In this document: one piece after another, positions 24,094 to 36,600 of the stretch
How the letters are laid out: each line of letters opens with the position of its first letter
Numbering within the stretch: position 1 is the first letter of the stretch
Assembly (NCBI GenBank): GCA_963942565.1
Contig: OZ012685.1
Span: forward strand, 57,389,917 to 57,453,916
DNA length: 64,000 bases
Direction of reading: 5' to 3'
From: Maea johnstoni
Lineage: Eukaryota > Annelida > Polychaeta > Spionida > Magelonidae
Translations under genes and position numbers: made by a program
Notes under the pieces: generated by a model
The model's database searches: none
What the model saw: only the letters and a program-made list of their open reading frames with translations
Told to the model about the DNA's origin: nothing

Positions 24094-25736
24094 ATGTCTG
24101 CACAGGGACGAGGACCGCCTCAAACTGAAGGGATGGTATCCCTGAAAGTTGATAATCTCACCTACAGAACCACACCAGAAGATCTAAAGCGCGCTTTTGA
24201 GAAGTTTGGAGATGTCGGAGACGTGTACATTCCCCGCGATCGCTTCACCAAGGAAAGCCGTGGCTTCGCCTTTGTCAGATTTTACGATAAGCGTGATGCA
24301 AACGACGCCATGGATTCCATGGATGGAGCGGTGATGGACGGCAGAGAATTGAGGGTCCAAGTGGCGAGATATGGACGACCAGCAGATCCCCGACGAGGCG
24401 GAGGAGGAGGAGGAGGAGGCGGCGGAGGGCGACGATACGGAGGTGGAGGAGGAGGAGGACGATACGGAGGCGAAGGCCGTTATGGCGGCGGCGGTGGCGG
24501 TGGAGGAGGAGGCAGATGGAGGTAGGCGAAGCCGACATGGCGGATACATATCTAGGTCATCCCGCATGTTAACTGGCCATGCCCATGGTCATAAATACAT
24601 GGCACAAAGTGCAACTATATTGAGGCCGATCGTTGGGAGGGCCGACGACTGCACTCATTTTATGAAGCCATGCGTTTTTCATCTGTTCTAATTATTTATG
24701 GGTAGGAAGAAACCCTGCTGATCTTCCAAGTTACAAATATTACTGGATTACCGGCATATCATCATATGTCTGTTCATACACAATTAGTATAAAGCACTAC
24801 ATACTATGAGACCATAAAGATAAAAATGATTTCTTTCTGCATTAAAGTTATTGCCCAATTAAATGGGCCTATTCAGGTCATGTGGTCCTAACAATGAACA
24901 GCATTGTTAGGATCCCAATAAAGGATTAATATTGGGCTCCTAACATACTAATTTTTAAAAGCAATGGTTAGCCCAAGGCAGGCCAGTACAATAAAGAAAT
25001 TGACCAATCAGCTGCTCGAATCAGAGTGGAGTTGATGATAAGTCGTATTATCTGCAAGTCGCATGGGATAAATAGATTCATTCAGTTTTGCTAATTCTCA
25101 GCAGTCCCCTATAGTTCCCTACTTAACCTAATACACTGCACCTCTGGGACGGGGACAGTTTGATACCCCTTTGCCCACACAAGTAGCATGTATGTTCACA
25201 TTTAGATATAGGGATTAAGATCTGTCGCTGAGCATTGGTGCATATTCATAGCAGAGACTGTTTTTTGTCAAAGCTGAGGCCGCCAAGGCTGAAGCTTTGC
25301 AACAAACACCCTCAGCGAGGCTATAAATATGCACCAGTGCTCAGTGGCGTGCTTTAATGGCTATTACAACGGGTTTGAGTGGTAAACATCTTGCAACTCT
25401 ATGAAAATGGCACAAAAATGTTTCTAATTTGGTTGCTGAGCCTGTAGTTGGTCCTGCCTCACTGCTGTGAACTGGGACCACTTTGAAGCCACTGAAATAG
25501 CTTCTCACTGAACATAGTGTGGTTTCCAAGCCCAGGTATCTACATAGCAGCGCACTATAATATTGTTTTATGTTCAACTTCAAGTCATTCCTTTGTTCCC
25601 TTGCAGGTCCAGGTCCAGATCCCGTTCCAAATCAAGATCCCGTTCCAGGTCCAGATCCAACTCACGGAGGCATTCACGCGACTCAAGATCCAGATCACGA
25701 TCAAAGAGCAGAAGCCGTAGTCCCGATCGGTCATGA
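24094..25736 (+). CDS. SRSF2-like splicing factor, tandem paralogue (copy 2)
   Basis: Exons 24094-24521 and 25607-25736, intron 1085 bp, joined in phase 2 within an Arg codon exactly as in copy 1; 185 aa. The RRM has RNP2 LKVDNL (17-22) and RNP1 RGFAFVRF (56-63), and Pro96 matches human P95. It differs from copy 1 after the RRM: residues 101-142 are an almost uninterrupted glycine-rich RGG/GGRYGG hinge, and the RS tail is only about 43 residues, ending SRSPDRS. The codons of the RRM differ at many third positions from copy 1, so the duplication is old. The shared intron shows it arose by DNA duplication and not retroposition. Both RNP motifs are intact, so a functional nuclear splicing factor is expected. 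Antisense open frames over the glycine region are shadows. Confidence 0.94.
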
Positions 25737-26177
25737 TCAGTTTGACTGATCAAATAATCTTGAGTGTGGTGTAGGATTTCAGACACATGGAGGTGACTCT
25801 AACCATTCTGACTCTTTGTCACTGCCCCAAGTACTGAAAAGGTTACTATGAGATTTTCAAGTCTTTTCTTTAAAAGCTTTTATTACTTACATATTATAAA
25901 GACTGATATTTTATCCTACAGAACTTATGCAGTGTAACCTGCCATTATATTCAAGACTTTGACTGATGTGACGGCTGAATGTGTTTTCTTAACCTGTTCA
26001 CCAACTTGATATGTTGATAACTAAGAACAATATGTATGATAATGATTTGTATTATCAATTAATTCTTCATGTTCATTGAAGTATTGATTTCTGAATAGTG
26101 CAATGACTCAATTATTGGTTCTAGGTGGTAGTTAGTCCATTTTGTATCGAGACAAAAAAGATGCAACTATTTTTGTT

Positions 26178-26183
26178 AATAAA
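26178..26183 (+). terminator. SRSF2 copy 2 poly(A) signal
   Basis: AATAAA 442 bp after the stop codon and 60 bp before the conserved 3' UTR acceptor (AG at 26244-26245), mirroring copy 1. Confidence 0.6.
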
Positions 26184-26223
26184 GTAGCCCCATTCATTTG
26201 GCGTAATATTGATCAACTCTTTC

Positions 26224-26412
26224 TCTGTTTTCCTGTGCGGTATAGGCGCAGTGTGCAGCATCTGCTGTATTGTAAAGGATTTAAAGGCAGAATTGGTGGG
26301 AGCACTCTTGCAGTGTGGGGTTAAGCAGTGCTGTCTGCGGTCATCAGCAGGTGCAGTCAGTGGCCTGGTGCAGGGGTGAGACACGCTTGTGGCGCATCGA
26401 GGCAGTTGCAGT
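26224..26412 (+). promoter_or_regulatory. Conserved 3' UTR splice-acceptor module, SRSF2 copy 2
   Basis: TCTGTTTTCCTGTGC (26224-26238) plus TATAG/G is the counterpart of 16109-16130 in copy 1, and GAGGCAGTTGC recurs at about 26399. Conservation after the stop codon, beside diverged UTR sequence, argues for a retained splicing-control element. Confidence 0.5.
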
Positions 26413-27208
26413 TGGCAGTATACCCCCTAATTCTTCAAGCATCATTCTGGAGTCTAAGGAGCTGTTCCTGTTCTTCATATCCCCTGCTGACTCGGTCCAG
26501 GTTTCCCTCAGTTAATCTGTAATCTATCTTAAAGTTCATTCGACAAAATTTGTCTCAGTGACATAGGGTAAGTAGTCCTTGCCCCTCACTTCAGTGGATT
26601 AAGAGGGAACTTAAAGAGCTATTTAATTCAGCTGACTCCTGTAGGTGGTTGAACTGGTTGTTTGGTTCAAAATTATATTTTCTATTAATGTCTTGAAATT
26701 CTAGATGATTAAATAATCTCAAAAAATATTAAATTATCGTAAAATACTTCTTCCTGGATAGCTGGAGGTAAGTATCAAGACTTCCACCAGGGAAGTTTGA
26801 GGATTGATTTTATTGCCATTGGCCAGCTCAACCAAAAAAATATTCATTGGAAAAATCGCCTTTGTGATAAAACGATGTGGTATCAATCATCGCCTTTTCA
26901 AAATTTGACCTTCTGTAACTGCTGCTAATTGGGGTTCCAGAATATATCTTGCTTTAGGACTCCTAGGTAGTTATCCACTTTTAGCATGTAGTTGTTTCCC
27001 TTTCTTTCATTGTGTTTCCTTATGTGGCGTTTATCATTTGTCATCCCCCCCATCCTCATTGTTGAATGTTGTGCTTGTGACTGTTCTGAATGTCCTTCCA
27101 TTTAGACCCTTTCACTAGTACCTCCTCGTAGCTATGGTTGTTGTATCCCCTCCTGTGATCCTCACTGCGAGGCCTATTAAGTTCCAGTGTGGTGCCAAGC
27201 ATGCATCG

Positions 27209-27392
27209 CAGGGTTCAACATTATAAAGAAAATCAGTAGCCAAGCAGGGAAAGAGCCCAGATTTTCACTAGCCCTGAGAATCGAGCCATAGGTGACTCGC
27301 CTCGTAGTCCTTAATTGCTGATATTTGAATTTTACTTAGTCCCTTCGGACTACTCCCCCCTGCTATCAGACTACCCTTAATGTTGAGCCCTG
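27209..27392. mobile_element. MITE with CAGGGTTCAACATTA ends
   Basis: CAGGGTTCAACATTA at the left and TAATGTTGAGCCCTG at the right are complementary except one base. Ends resemble the CAGGGCTC element at 50248-50607. Non-coding, 184 bp. Confidence 0.65.
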
Positions 27393-29200
27393 CTTTAGGT
27401 TGTCATGGAGAAGGGGTAGTAGCACTCAATCTGTGATTGGAGTAAGTATTTTAGTGTATCGTTGGAACAGACAAAAGAAATGTTCAATTTCAAAATTTCA
27501 TTCAGCTGTACATGTACTTAAAATTCTTTGAATACTAACTTGACTGCTATGCCTTCAATTTGATGTTCTGCATATTATCAGCAACTGTGTTGTGGTTTTT
27601 ATGCACATATTGGGTCTGATATTAACATTGCAATCATTGACACATTTGTTTTCTTGTCAAGTTGGTTGGCTTTGTTTCTTGTCATTCATGGAGTTGTTTC
27701 CTAAGAAAAGTTTCTTAATATCATCACCAGACCAAATTATTAACTTGTTAGTACTAACACTTTTGATGGTGAAGTTTGTATAGAAATTTTATTTGATTGA
27801 GATCAAGTTCATAATCCGTAGACTTCTTTGTGTTACTTTTTAAACGGCTTTTCCAGCTTTATCCTAGAAAAAAAGCTAGGCCTCAGTGTAGGTGTATTGG
27901 ACCCATCCAAGCAAAAATTTCCAGAACCAGGATTATTTGTGATCCCAGTTTCACCAGTACTTGGATCCTGTCAAGAAACGTCAATGAGGTGTTGGGATGG
28001 ACTCATCATGGAGTTCCAGTTGTACGAGTTTTGGATACTTCTTATGATACTGATATGCAGAGAAATAAAATTTCACCCTCTCTACTTGTGATTTTTGTTT
28101 TTTACTCAAAATCCCCAACAAGCTAGTATGTTTGTAGTAAGAAATTTCTCATGTATGTGATTCATACAAATTGTATATACTTTCATTTTCATGTTAACAG
28201 CCAAACGAATATGATTTATTTGATGTGAATCCATCATCAATCAAAAAATCTAGTATTTTCCATTATTAATTAACTCATTAAGAGTCGTGTATTCTATACT
28301 TGTGGCTTCGAATGCACAAGTTGGTGCCTAGAGGTGAGATCAAAATAAAATAATTTAATTACAGTTGTCCCTGTTATAGATACAAAATAAATCTAATTCT
28401 AAAAATGTTATGGATTTTCTATGAATTTCGTATAACCTCAATTCATGTGGGAAGGGATGTGAACGTAAGAGATAGGCAATTTTGTCATTTCTAACATCAC
28501 CCTGTATATGCCCTGTTCAGCTTAGAGGTCACAAATTTGGCAAAGTGTAGCTCAGCATCTAGTGGCTGTTTTTTTCACAATTAAATGTCACTACATCAAG
28601 CTCCATAGGAATATATTAAAATGATAAATCATTCACTTAAATTTCGGAGCTTAAAAGCTGTTGAGTAAGCTCGGGCATGACAGGCAGTTTCCACTCCCTT
28701 TATACATATCCTTGATAAGAGAATTACTAGGTTTTTCTGTTATTGCAACATTAAAAATACACTCTTAAAAAGGAATTGTGACTTTATTTGACAGCTGTAC
28801 TTGTACATAACGTGTTACTGTACACTGCTCTGTTCCTGTTGATAAATGAGTGACCTACCTCTAACAGAATACATCAGTCAATTGAATCCCTGCTCTAAGG
28901 GCTGTGAAATAGGCGGGCAATATGGGGCTTGTGCTGATTGATACATAGAAATTATTGCCCCAGGATGGTGATTAACTGTCCCAATTAGTGTACACAAAGC
29001 CTGAGTATTGGTTTTATAATTGTCCTCACAGTAACTTGTCTCAAAATGTCCTTCATGACTCATGAGTATTAAAAAACAAAATCATTAATACCGTTATTGC
29101 ATCTCTACCTATCCCCGTCCCTCCTAGCTGGTGTTCAACTGACTGGCGTATTAAGAATGTCAATATATCAGCATTTTCATCAATATGCAATCCTGACCAG

Positions 29201-29516
29201 CAGTGTCTTAGCCAGGATTTAGAAACTGGTAGCCTAAAATTGGCAGTTGTTAAATTTTTGGGTGTCCAAATTTTTAAGAAGGATCACAATATACACATAT
29301 TTCAACTATAAACATGTCTGAATTCATCAAAATAAGGCATGATATCAATATAAAACAATGTCATGGGAATTATAAGGAGATGAAAAAAATCAATTATAAG
29401 CTTGCAAATTAGATTTTAGAAATTCCACACAAAATTTTTTGGGTGTCCTAAGAGGTTCTTTTTAAGGGTTTGGGTGTCCAAAAAGGCATCCAGACGCCCT
29501 GCTGGCTAAGACCATG
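29201..29516. mobile_element. hAT-like MITE with perfect 8 bp target duplication
   Basis: Same family as 21860-22116: begins CAGTGTCTTAGCCAGGATTT and ends CTGCTGGCTAAGACCATG. CTGACCAG stands immediately before (29193-29200) and after (29517-29524). Confidence 0.85.
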
Positions 29517-29973
29517 CTGACCAGAGTGGTTAATTCTGCCAAACTTTTCTGAATGGGGTCATTAGAAAATTTACCATCAATATTGGCTTTTTCGAATAAA
29601 AAATCGCGGACAAATCCAAAATAATTTGCACCTCGGATGAATATCCTATTCTACAGTAGATGCATTTTCTTGTGAGACCTGCATGAATGATGCTTTTTCA
29701 AGCTGTACACGGAGACTATCTTGCCAGCTATACCATTAAAAAATAAAGGACAGATTGCATATAATTTGGCTCATTAGTTCACAATTAGCGTTCAACAGAA
29801 CAAAATGCAACATGGTCAAATTAACTTTTTGTCTTTGGCATGCTACGAAGTCTATGATAAGTTCCCCTTTAAGTTCACCAGTCACTCTGTTAAAAGTGCA
29901 TTAAAAAAAAGAGATTGTTGATATTTTATAAAATGACAAATGGAAGCTCAGTACTGAAAGCAATTTTCATATA

Positions 29974-30144
29974 CAGGTGAACTTGGATATGATGGACCAC
30001 TGTACGACAGATTTTTGCATATGACGGACGATATGCTTGGTCCCAGTTTGATGCATATCAAGTATTCGTCATATACAACAGATTTTGCATGTGACGGACC
30101 AATTTTCCTGGTCCCATTGAGTCCGCCATATCCAAGTTCACCCG
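29974..30144. mobile_element. TA-target MITE, copy 3
   Basis: CAGGTGAACTTGGATATGA to ATATCCAAGTTCACCCG, with TA on both sides; 171 bp, reverse orientation relative to 10049-10223. Confidence 0.85.
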
Positions 30145-30669
30145 TATCAGAATATGAATATCATCATGTAAAACTTTAATGTACCAGCCCTTCCTTCTTA
30201 CAATAAAATCATTCCTAACAAAATAAAAGATGATAACAACCAAAATCTGAGGAAATCTTTAGATAACAAATTTATTGCATAAACAATGTTCTTCCTATTA
30301 CATTTGATATCACACATCCAGGAGGCACTTTATTTTGATATTGCCTTCAACACCAGATTTTCTTTCAATAAAAAATGCCACAAATTTCTATGTGCCAGTT
30401 GATTATCATTTCTATTAAATTACAAACGAAAGGCATAGCCAAAGTAATCTGCATTTAACCTATTAATACTCAGCAACTATACCAAAGTACCCTGCCAATT
30501 TTGATTAAATCTTGGAGGCAAAAGCAAAGACGCGTATACCTTTCAAATTCATAATCTCCACCACCTTGTTCATGTTACCTGAACAAATGATATTGTATTG
30601 AATGAATACAAAAAAATGAAAAAAAAACAAAACAAAAAAAACCCTGTGTTTTAATGGTTTCATAAAATG

Positions 30670-33600
30670 TCATACTTTCTCTTGCTCATTTTCTGCGTTC
30701 CCGTCATCTCCCTCTTCATCATCAGAACTTATTTCATTGGTCACCAGAGTAGGGAAGTATCTACCCCCGGAGCAAAGCAAAGAGTGTACTCCGCGGAAAA
30801 GCTGCACTGACCCACTGAAACAACAAAAAGTTGGATAGGAAACCAGTCGAGTCAAACATGCTATGATATACTAAAATATCAATTACTGAATTGATGAAGA
30901 TTGAAACTTGGATACCAATACAGTTCAGTCAAAACTGCAACAAAATAACATTTATGAAACAACACTGCTAACAAATATTGATTACAAATAAAATACTTGT
31001 AACAACTTACTCACAGTTGAAATATAATGTATTTTCATCAGGGAGACACAAATTTCAAGACACCTTAACAGGTCTTTCGAGAATATGTGCCTGAATTCAT
31101 TAAATTCATCCTGTACACATATAGTACACAGACATAATGAGGATAAGGAGAAAATGCATCATTAGGTTTTGATGCTACCAAAAGGTATCTGCCTTTGATG
31201 CTACTCAAGCGAAACAGGAAGATCAATTTGAGATGACACTGATAAAAACAAAGGCACTTGTTGACAATGAAAATAATAAGTAACAGGGTAACTGTTATGG
31301 AATTCAAATGTTGGACAAGCATGCTTGATATTCATCCATCTTTGGTATAAAGTAATCAATCAATCAGGTATTTATGGTAATGCTTACTTATCACAGGGAT
31401 CCATATCATGAAGAATGTGCACAAGTTCTTCACCCACATAAATCTGTATAGACTGTTCCAACACCAAGAGCTGTAGCTTATGCAGTAGGGAATAATAGCG
31501 TAGCATGTCTTTAACTCTGTGGTACTTCAACGATGGGGGACCAGCATTGAGGAATTGCTGTATGTTTACTGGAGAAGAAAAGAGCATTTTATTAAGGTGA
31601 CGATCTGGTACATTTGATTACTGCACATAACCGAGTCATTAGTGAAAAAACTTTGGCGATGAAGCACCACTAATACAGATAAGTACCACTTCACGATACA
31701 ATACCAAATTGATATGACATTGATTAACGTATATTTAAGATCTGCAATACCTGTACTGTTTAAAAAACATAAAATTGACTTTGCCACATGAAGGAAGTTT
31801 GCTACTTTTTGCATAATCTTTCAAGTTCACAGTGCAAAAATGATCAAAACTAGGTCCCTTGGAGGCAAGCAGTATCGTTAAAAATAGTGTAGAGGTATCA
31901 TATCGTTAAGGGAATGTCAATATCGTATTGCAAAAATATTAACAGTGCCAATCACTAAGCACCACTTATGTTTAGCCATTCATATGGATGTACTAGGCAT
32001 TCAACTGACTTTCACACCTTGAAAGTCTAAACAAAAAAAAAATCATATACAAGTAGCTTCATTTAAATCCAACAACCCCTTAACCCATGGTGAAAAAATA
32101 TTGAAGTTACAAATATCAGGAAAAGAAAGGCTAGTACATACCATTTTGTAGATCGTTCGGAAGCCAAAGCCAAGACGGTGGCTCCGTAATTGACTTTGAA
32201 ATATGTATTTTCTTTTCAAAAGAAATATGTTCATCTGTAATTAAAATAAAATCTGAATCATGACATGATCTGATCCCTCTGCATCTGCTTTGCTAGTTGT
32301 ACTGTAAAAAATGAAATATTGCTTCTGTTATCATCAAAATTTGCAGAACTTAGGTAATATTAACTGTTTTAATAAGAAGAACTTTTGAAAAATTCTTTGA
32401 CACTCCCAAAACTAGTCTCAAAAGCTACTTTTCTACATATTCAGTCATACAAATTAATTGTAAATATAGCTGATATTTGCATTGCTACAATTACTTTTTT
32501 GCCACATTATTTGTCAATGATGTGCTATAACCTGCTTCAATTATTACCGTGTCTTTCACTAAATTATGCATGTATTTTCCTCGAACATTATACCTGCCTT
32601 TTATGATCTCTGCAAAGGAATCCTCTAAAATGTGAAATTGTGCAAGAACCATCTCCAGTAACCTCTTTTGATGGAGAACACATTTCCATGAAGAGGTCTC
32701 TGCAACAACAACCGCAAACAATTGAAATGGAAATAAAGAACAATTTTCAAGCCTTTTGCCTAAAGCATGCATGGTAAGCATCATTAAATCTGAGGGCCAC
32801 AGCGAAAAATCAAATTCTGCATTTGACTGTGCTACCCTCATAAGATAAGGATTATCATCAATTTCATTATTATTACAATTATTATTACAGGTGAACTTGG
32901 ATATGACAGACTCAATGGGACCAGGAAAATTGGTCCGTCATATGCAAAATCTGTCATATACATATGACAAATAATTGATATGCATCGGACTGGGACCAAG
33001 CATGTTGTCCTTCATATGCAAAAATCTGTCATAAGGTGGTCCGTCATATCCAAGTTCACCTGTATTATTATTATTATCATTATTATTATTATTATTAAAG
33101 AAGTTTATACTTGTAAGTAAATTATCATTCTCTATCAATCCATACATTTAATCTCATAGGATAAGGATTATTATCAATTTCATTATTATAACAATTATCA
33201 TTATTATTATCATTATTATTATTAAAGAAGTTTACACTTGTAAATTATCATTCTCTATCAACCCATACATTTAATCTTGTGAAAACCTATTTAGTAAAAA
33301 GAAATACCATATTTTGGAAACCATGATTTCACCCCCAAAATGAGCATTAATGGGTAAAACAATCACAGGGCATCACTCACCAGTACATGTTTCCGGCTGT
33401 AGGCTTTCAAGGAGCATTCTTAGCTTATGGTAATCATGCCCCAACTTCTTGGCAGCTAGATCTCCTCTTAGGCCACATTGTTCATTCATGGTGTCTATCT
33501 GAGTGTACATTAAGGATCTTTTCAAAAATAATACAGCCACAGGGTCTGATAGTTTGTTCTATATATAATATAATTGCAAGGATTAACAAGTGCAGTACAG

Positions 33601-36600
33601 AGACTCCTCCAAATAAGGATCACTTAGCCTTTCCAATGCTTGTCCAAAGCACAAGGGTACAATTTTTTTTAAAACTAACTCATCTCTGTCATGTTGGTAT
33701 TCATCGGAAAGCTCTCGATGAGCACCCATGTGCTGGGTTTTCAGCCATTTTTCAGTTTTATTTGTATCATTTTGTAATGGCCAAATTAGCCCACAGCAGC
33801 ATAAGGGCTAAATATGAACACTTAAAATTCTACTGTGAACAGACAGATGAACCTGGTACTATTTCATACAAATATTTTGAAGATTATTTGCGATGTGAAC
33901 ATCTATTTGTGTGTTCACATCGATGATATTTCGCAGGATTACAACAATAGTCACTATAACCAATGAAAGGATACTTTTTCTTCTAATCTTGACATAAAGT
34001 GGACTGCTGGTGTGGTATCTCTATTAGCAGTCGTAGCTGCTAGAGTGGCTTTGACTTTTTGCTGGAGGTGAACATTTTTCATATAAAACCTTCTCAGTTT
34101 ACTTGGAATAGCGAGTTTGTTCCTTGAAAATAAAAGCAAAATTGTCATTGTATAAATGGTATACTATATATGGCTTTAATTTTGAGTGCTATAAAATTTG
34201 TTCTACTGCCCTGCTAGAGGGTATTTGTGCTTCTCTAAATTCGCACATTCAAGCACTCAATCTAAACCACAAAGCAGGATATTTATTTGAAGGATGTTAT
34301 TTTGTCGCTATCATGGGTAGCACGAAAATAGAAAAAAAAATGCCTGTAAAAAATACCAGTTATATAGAACATGTAGTGCTTCATTACATAGATCCACCCT
34401 GATAAGACAGCTTTCTAACTTAACTGTCTTCCTCTAGATAAGTAGTATGTGAACCTATTTAGGCACTTCGATCTTGAAATATTGTTTAACAGATTTACAG
34501 ATCACACATTCAAGCACTTTTTTACCTTCTATTTTACATTTCAAAGGATGAAATAAGAAGTTAAGTTTCATTTCACTGCAGTTCATATCTATTCATTTGC
34601 ATTTTAAAATTGCCATCCAAAAAGCATTCAAATCACAGGCTTAATTAATTACTCATAATCTATCTGAGTGAACTATGTGAATGGCAAATACAGTGAAATA
34701 CTGTCTTATCACTAAATCAATATCATGAAAGAGATAAAACCAAGGAGTGGTTTCAGAGTTCAACCTATCTGACCTCAGCTCTCTGCACAATCCAAAGGCC
34801 AGCAAATTTCAGTAGGAGCCACTTACCCATCTTCCTTCAGAAGAAATGCCTTTGGTTTTTCAGATATGTTAGTGTCCTTTTCATTAAGTGTAAGATTCCC
34901 AAGTGTTTGGTGTAAATTAGAGTCACTTTGATTATCTTTATGAGCAGATACATTGTCTAGAACTAATTGATTAGAGTTTAAGTGATGTCCCTCTTTAGGC
35001 ATGTCTCTACTCAAAGTCCTAGGGTATTTCTGAACACCCTGCTCATCTCCAATTAATGCCTTGGGCTTGGATTCCAGTTTTGCCGTTCGGACCACATTTT
35101 CTTTCGGAACTTTGGGTAAAAAATCAGCAGATTTTCCTCTGGGTAATCCTGCGGATCCAGTCCTTGATGCTCCAGAGTTTAGTGACCCTGGTGGCCTGGT
35201 TTTTCTCAGAGTAGAAGCTCCAACTCTTGCCCTCAGATTTTTTGATGATGCTGTCTCAGTTTTAAAAGGAGCAGTTGTGTGTGCTGGTTTTATCTTGGAA
35301 TTCCTAGAAACCTTATTTGCATTTGAAGGAGGGAGAATTCTCTTTAAATGAGACTCGGATATGATTCCAACTTCTTGGTCATTGTTACTCCCTTTCGTTT
35401 CTTTTACTGTTTTTGTCAGCTGTGGGACCATCTGCTTCCTGGCAGATGGGATTTGAGGCAGAGGAGGATTTTTGAAAGTCTGTCTTTCCTTAGAAGTTCC
35501 AGACATTGGCCGTCTTGATGATGCAATTTGACTGCCTTTGCCCTACAAAGTTAATAGAATGTTGAAAAACTCTTAATGCAATAGGTCCAAGTCTGTAATT
35601 TATAATTCAGAATGCACAAACACCTGTAAGACATTAAAAAAATCATTTGACAATGAATTAATGCTCGACACACAGCACTTACAAAAAGAGATAATATGAC
35701 TCACACCAGTAAGGTATGTGTGGACACATGATAACACATATCTCTACAAAGAACTAACAATGCAGATTAACTACCTGCATGACCTACAATCCACAGCACC
35801 AGCATGAATTCCACATGCTGTAGGGTAATATCGACAAATTATAATATCACTACATGAGTACAAACAATGCAGATTTTCTACCTGCATGAAAATCAGGTTT
35901 TTATATTTTGGCCAAGAGCCCTGGCAGCTCGTGTTTACCAAGTAAATTATTACAGCTTTGAAAAAAAGATTATCTATCTATCTATCTATCTATGACCTAC
36001 AATCGACAACACCAGCATGAATTCCACATGCTGTAGGGTACTATCGGCAAATTATAATATCACTACATGATTATGCACAAAACAGGCAATAAATGGACTA
36101 TTATCATGAATCACGTGAAGTTATAAATCAGACAGGTGTTATAACACAGACAGTGAGTTAACCACTCAACCCTAGAAAATACAACTCTAGGTAATGGGAC
36201 CATGATCACTCCTGTAATGTACATCAACACATACCAGGAATGTGGTGGATGAGGGTATCACCCTTTTTTTCGACTGACATCAGTAAGGTTGCAAGATTTG
36301 ATATGAGCACCGGCCATACAAAAAAAGGATGTTACTGGCAACCAGATTTAAGATACCCCTTACCATCTTTTATAAATAAATATGATTGACATCAGTATTT
36401 TCAAGCTGGAACAGATTTGGTTCCTAAGATTTACAATTTATATAACATATGTATATAACAGGGCGCCAGTAATAGACACACTGCATGTCCAGGCTAGGTG
36501 GATCTGGGAACATAGGAAACATGCTCCCCAAGAAAATCTTGAAAACATGTGTTCTGAGATGCACTATAGGTCACTATTGGATAACATAAAGGGGATTAAA

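Larger units (their letters stand above)
26413..30669. other. Intergenic region between SRSF2 copy 2 and TEDC2
   Basis: No recognised gene. It contains a possible MITE (27209-27392), a hAT-like MITE (29201-29516) and a TA-MITE (29974-30144). Two overlapping open frames of 87-98 codons near 27828-28126 have no motif I recognise. The last few hundred bases before 30669 should include the TEDC2 3' UTR. Confidence 0.55.

Noticed and set aside
24184-24567. 127-codon antisense frame over SRSF2 copy 2
   Set aside because: Antisense shadow of the GGN-rich coding exon; no independent support.
27828-28126. Two overlapping frames of 87-98 codons as a gene
   Set aside because: No recognisable domain, no splice partners found, AT-rich non-coding surroundings. 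Left as unassigned.
32548-32558. 11 nt micro-exon that would restore the TEDC2 frame between exons 8 and 9
   Set aside because: Splice-site letters and phase fit, but it would leave an intron of only 35 nt, too short to be believable without RNA evidence.
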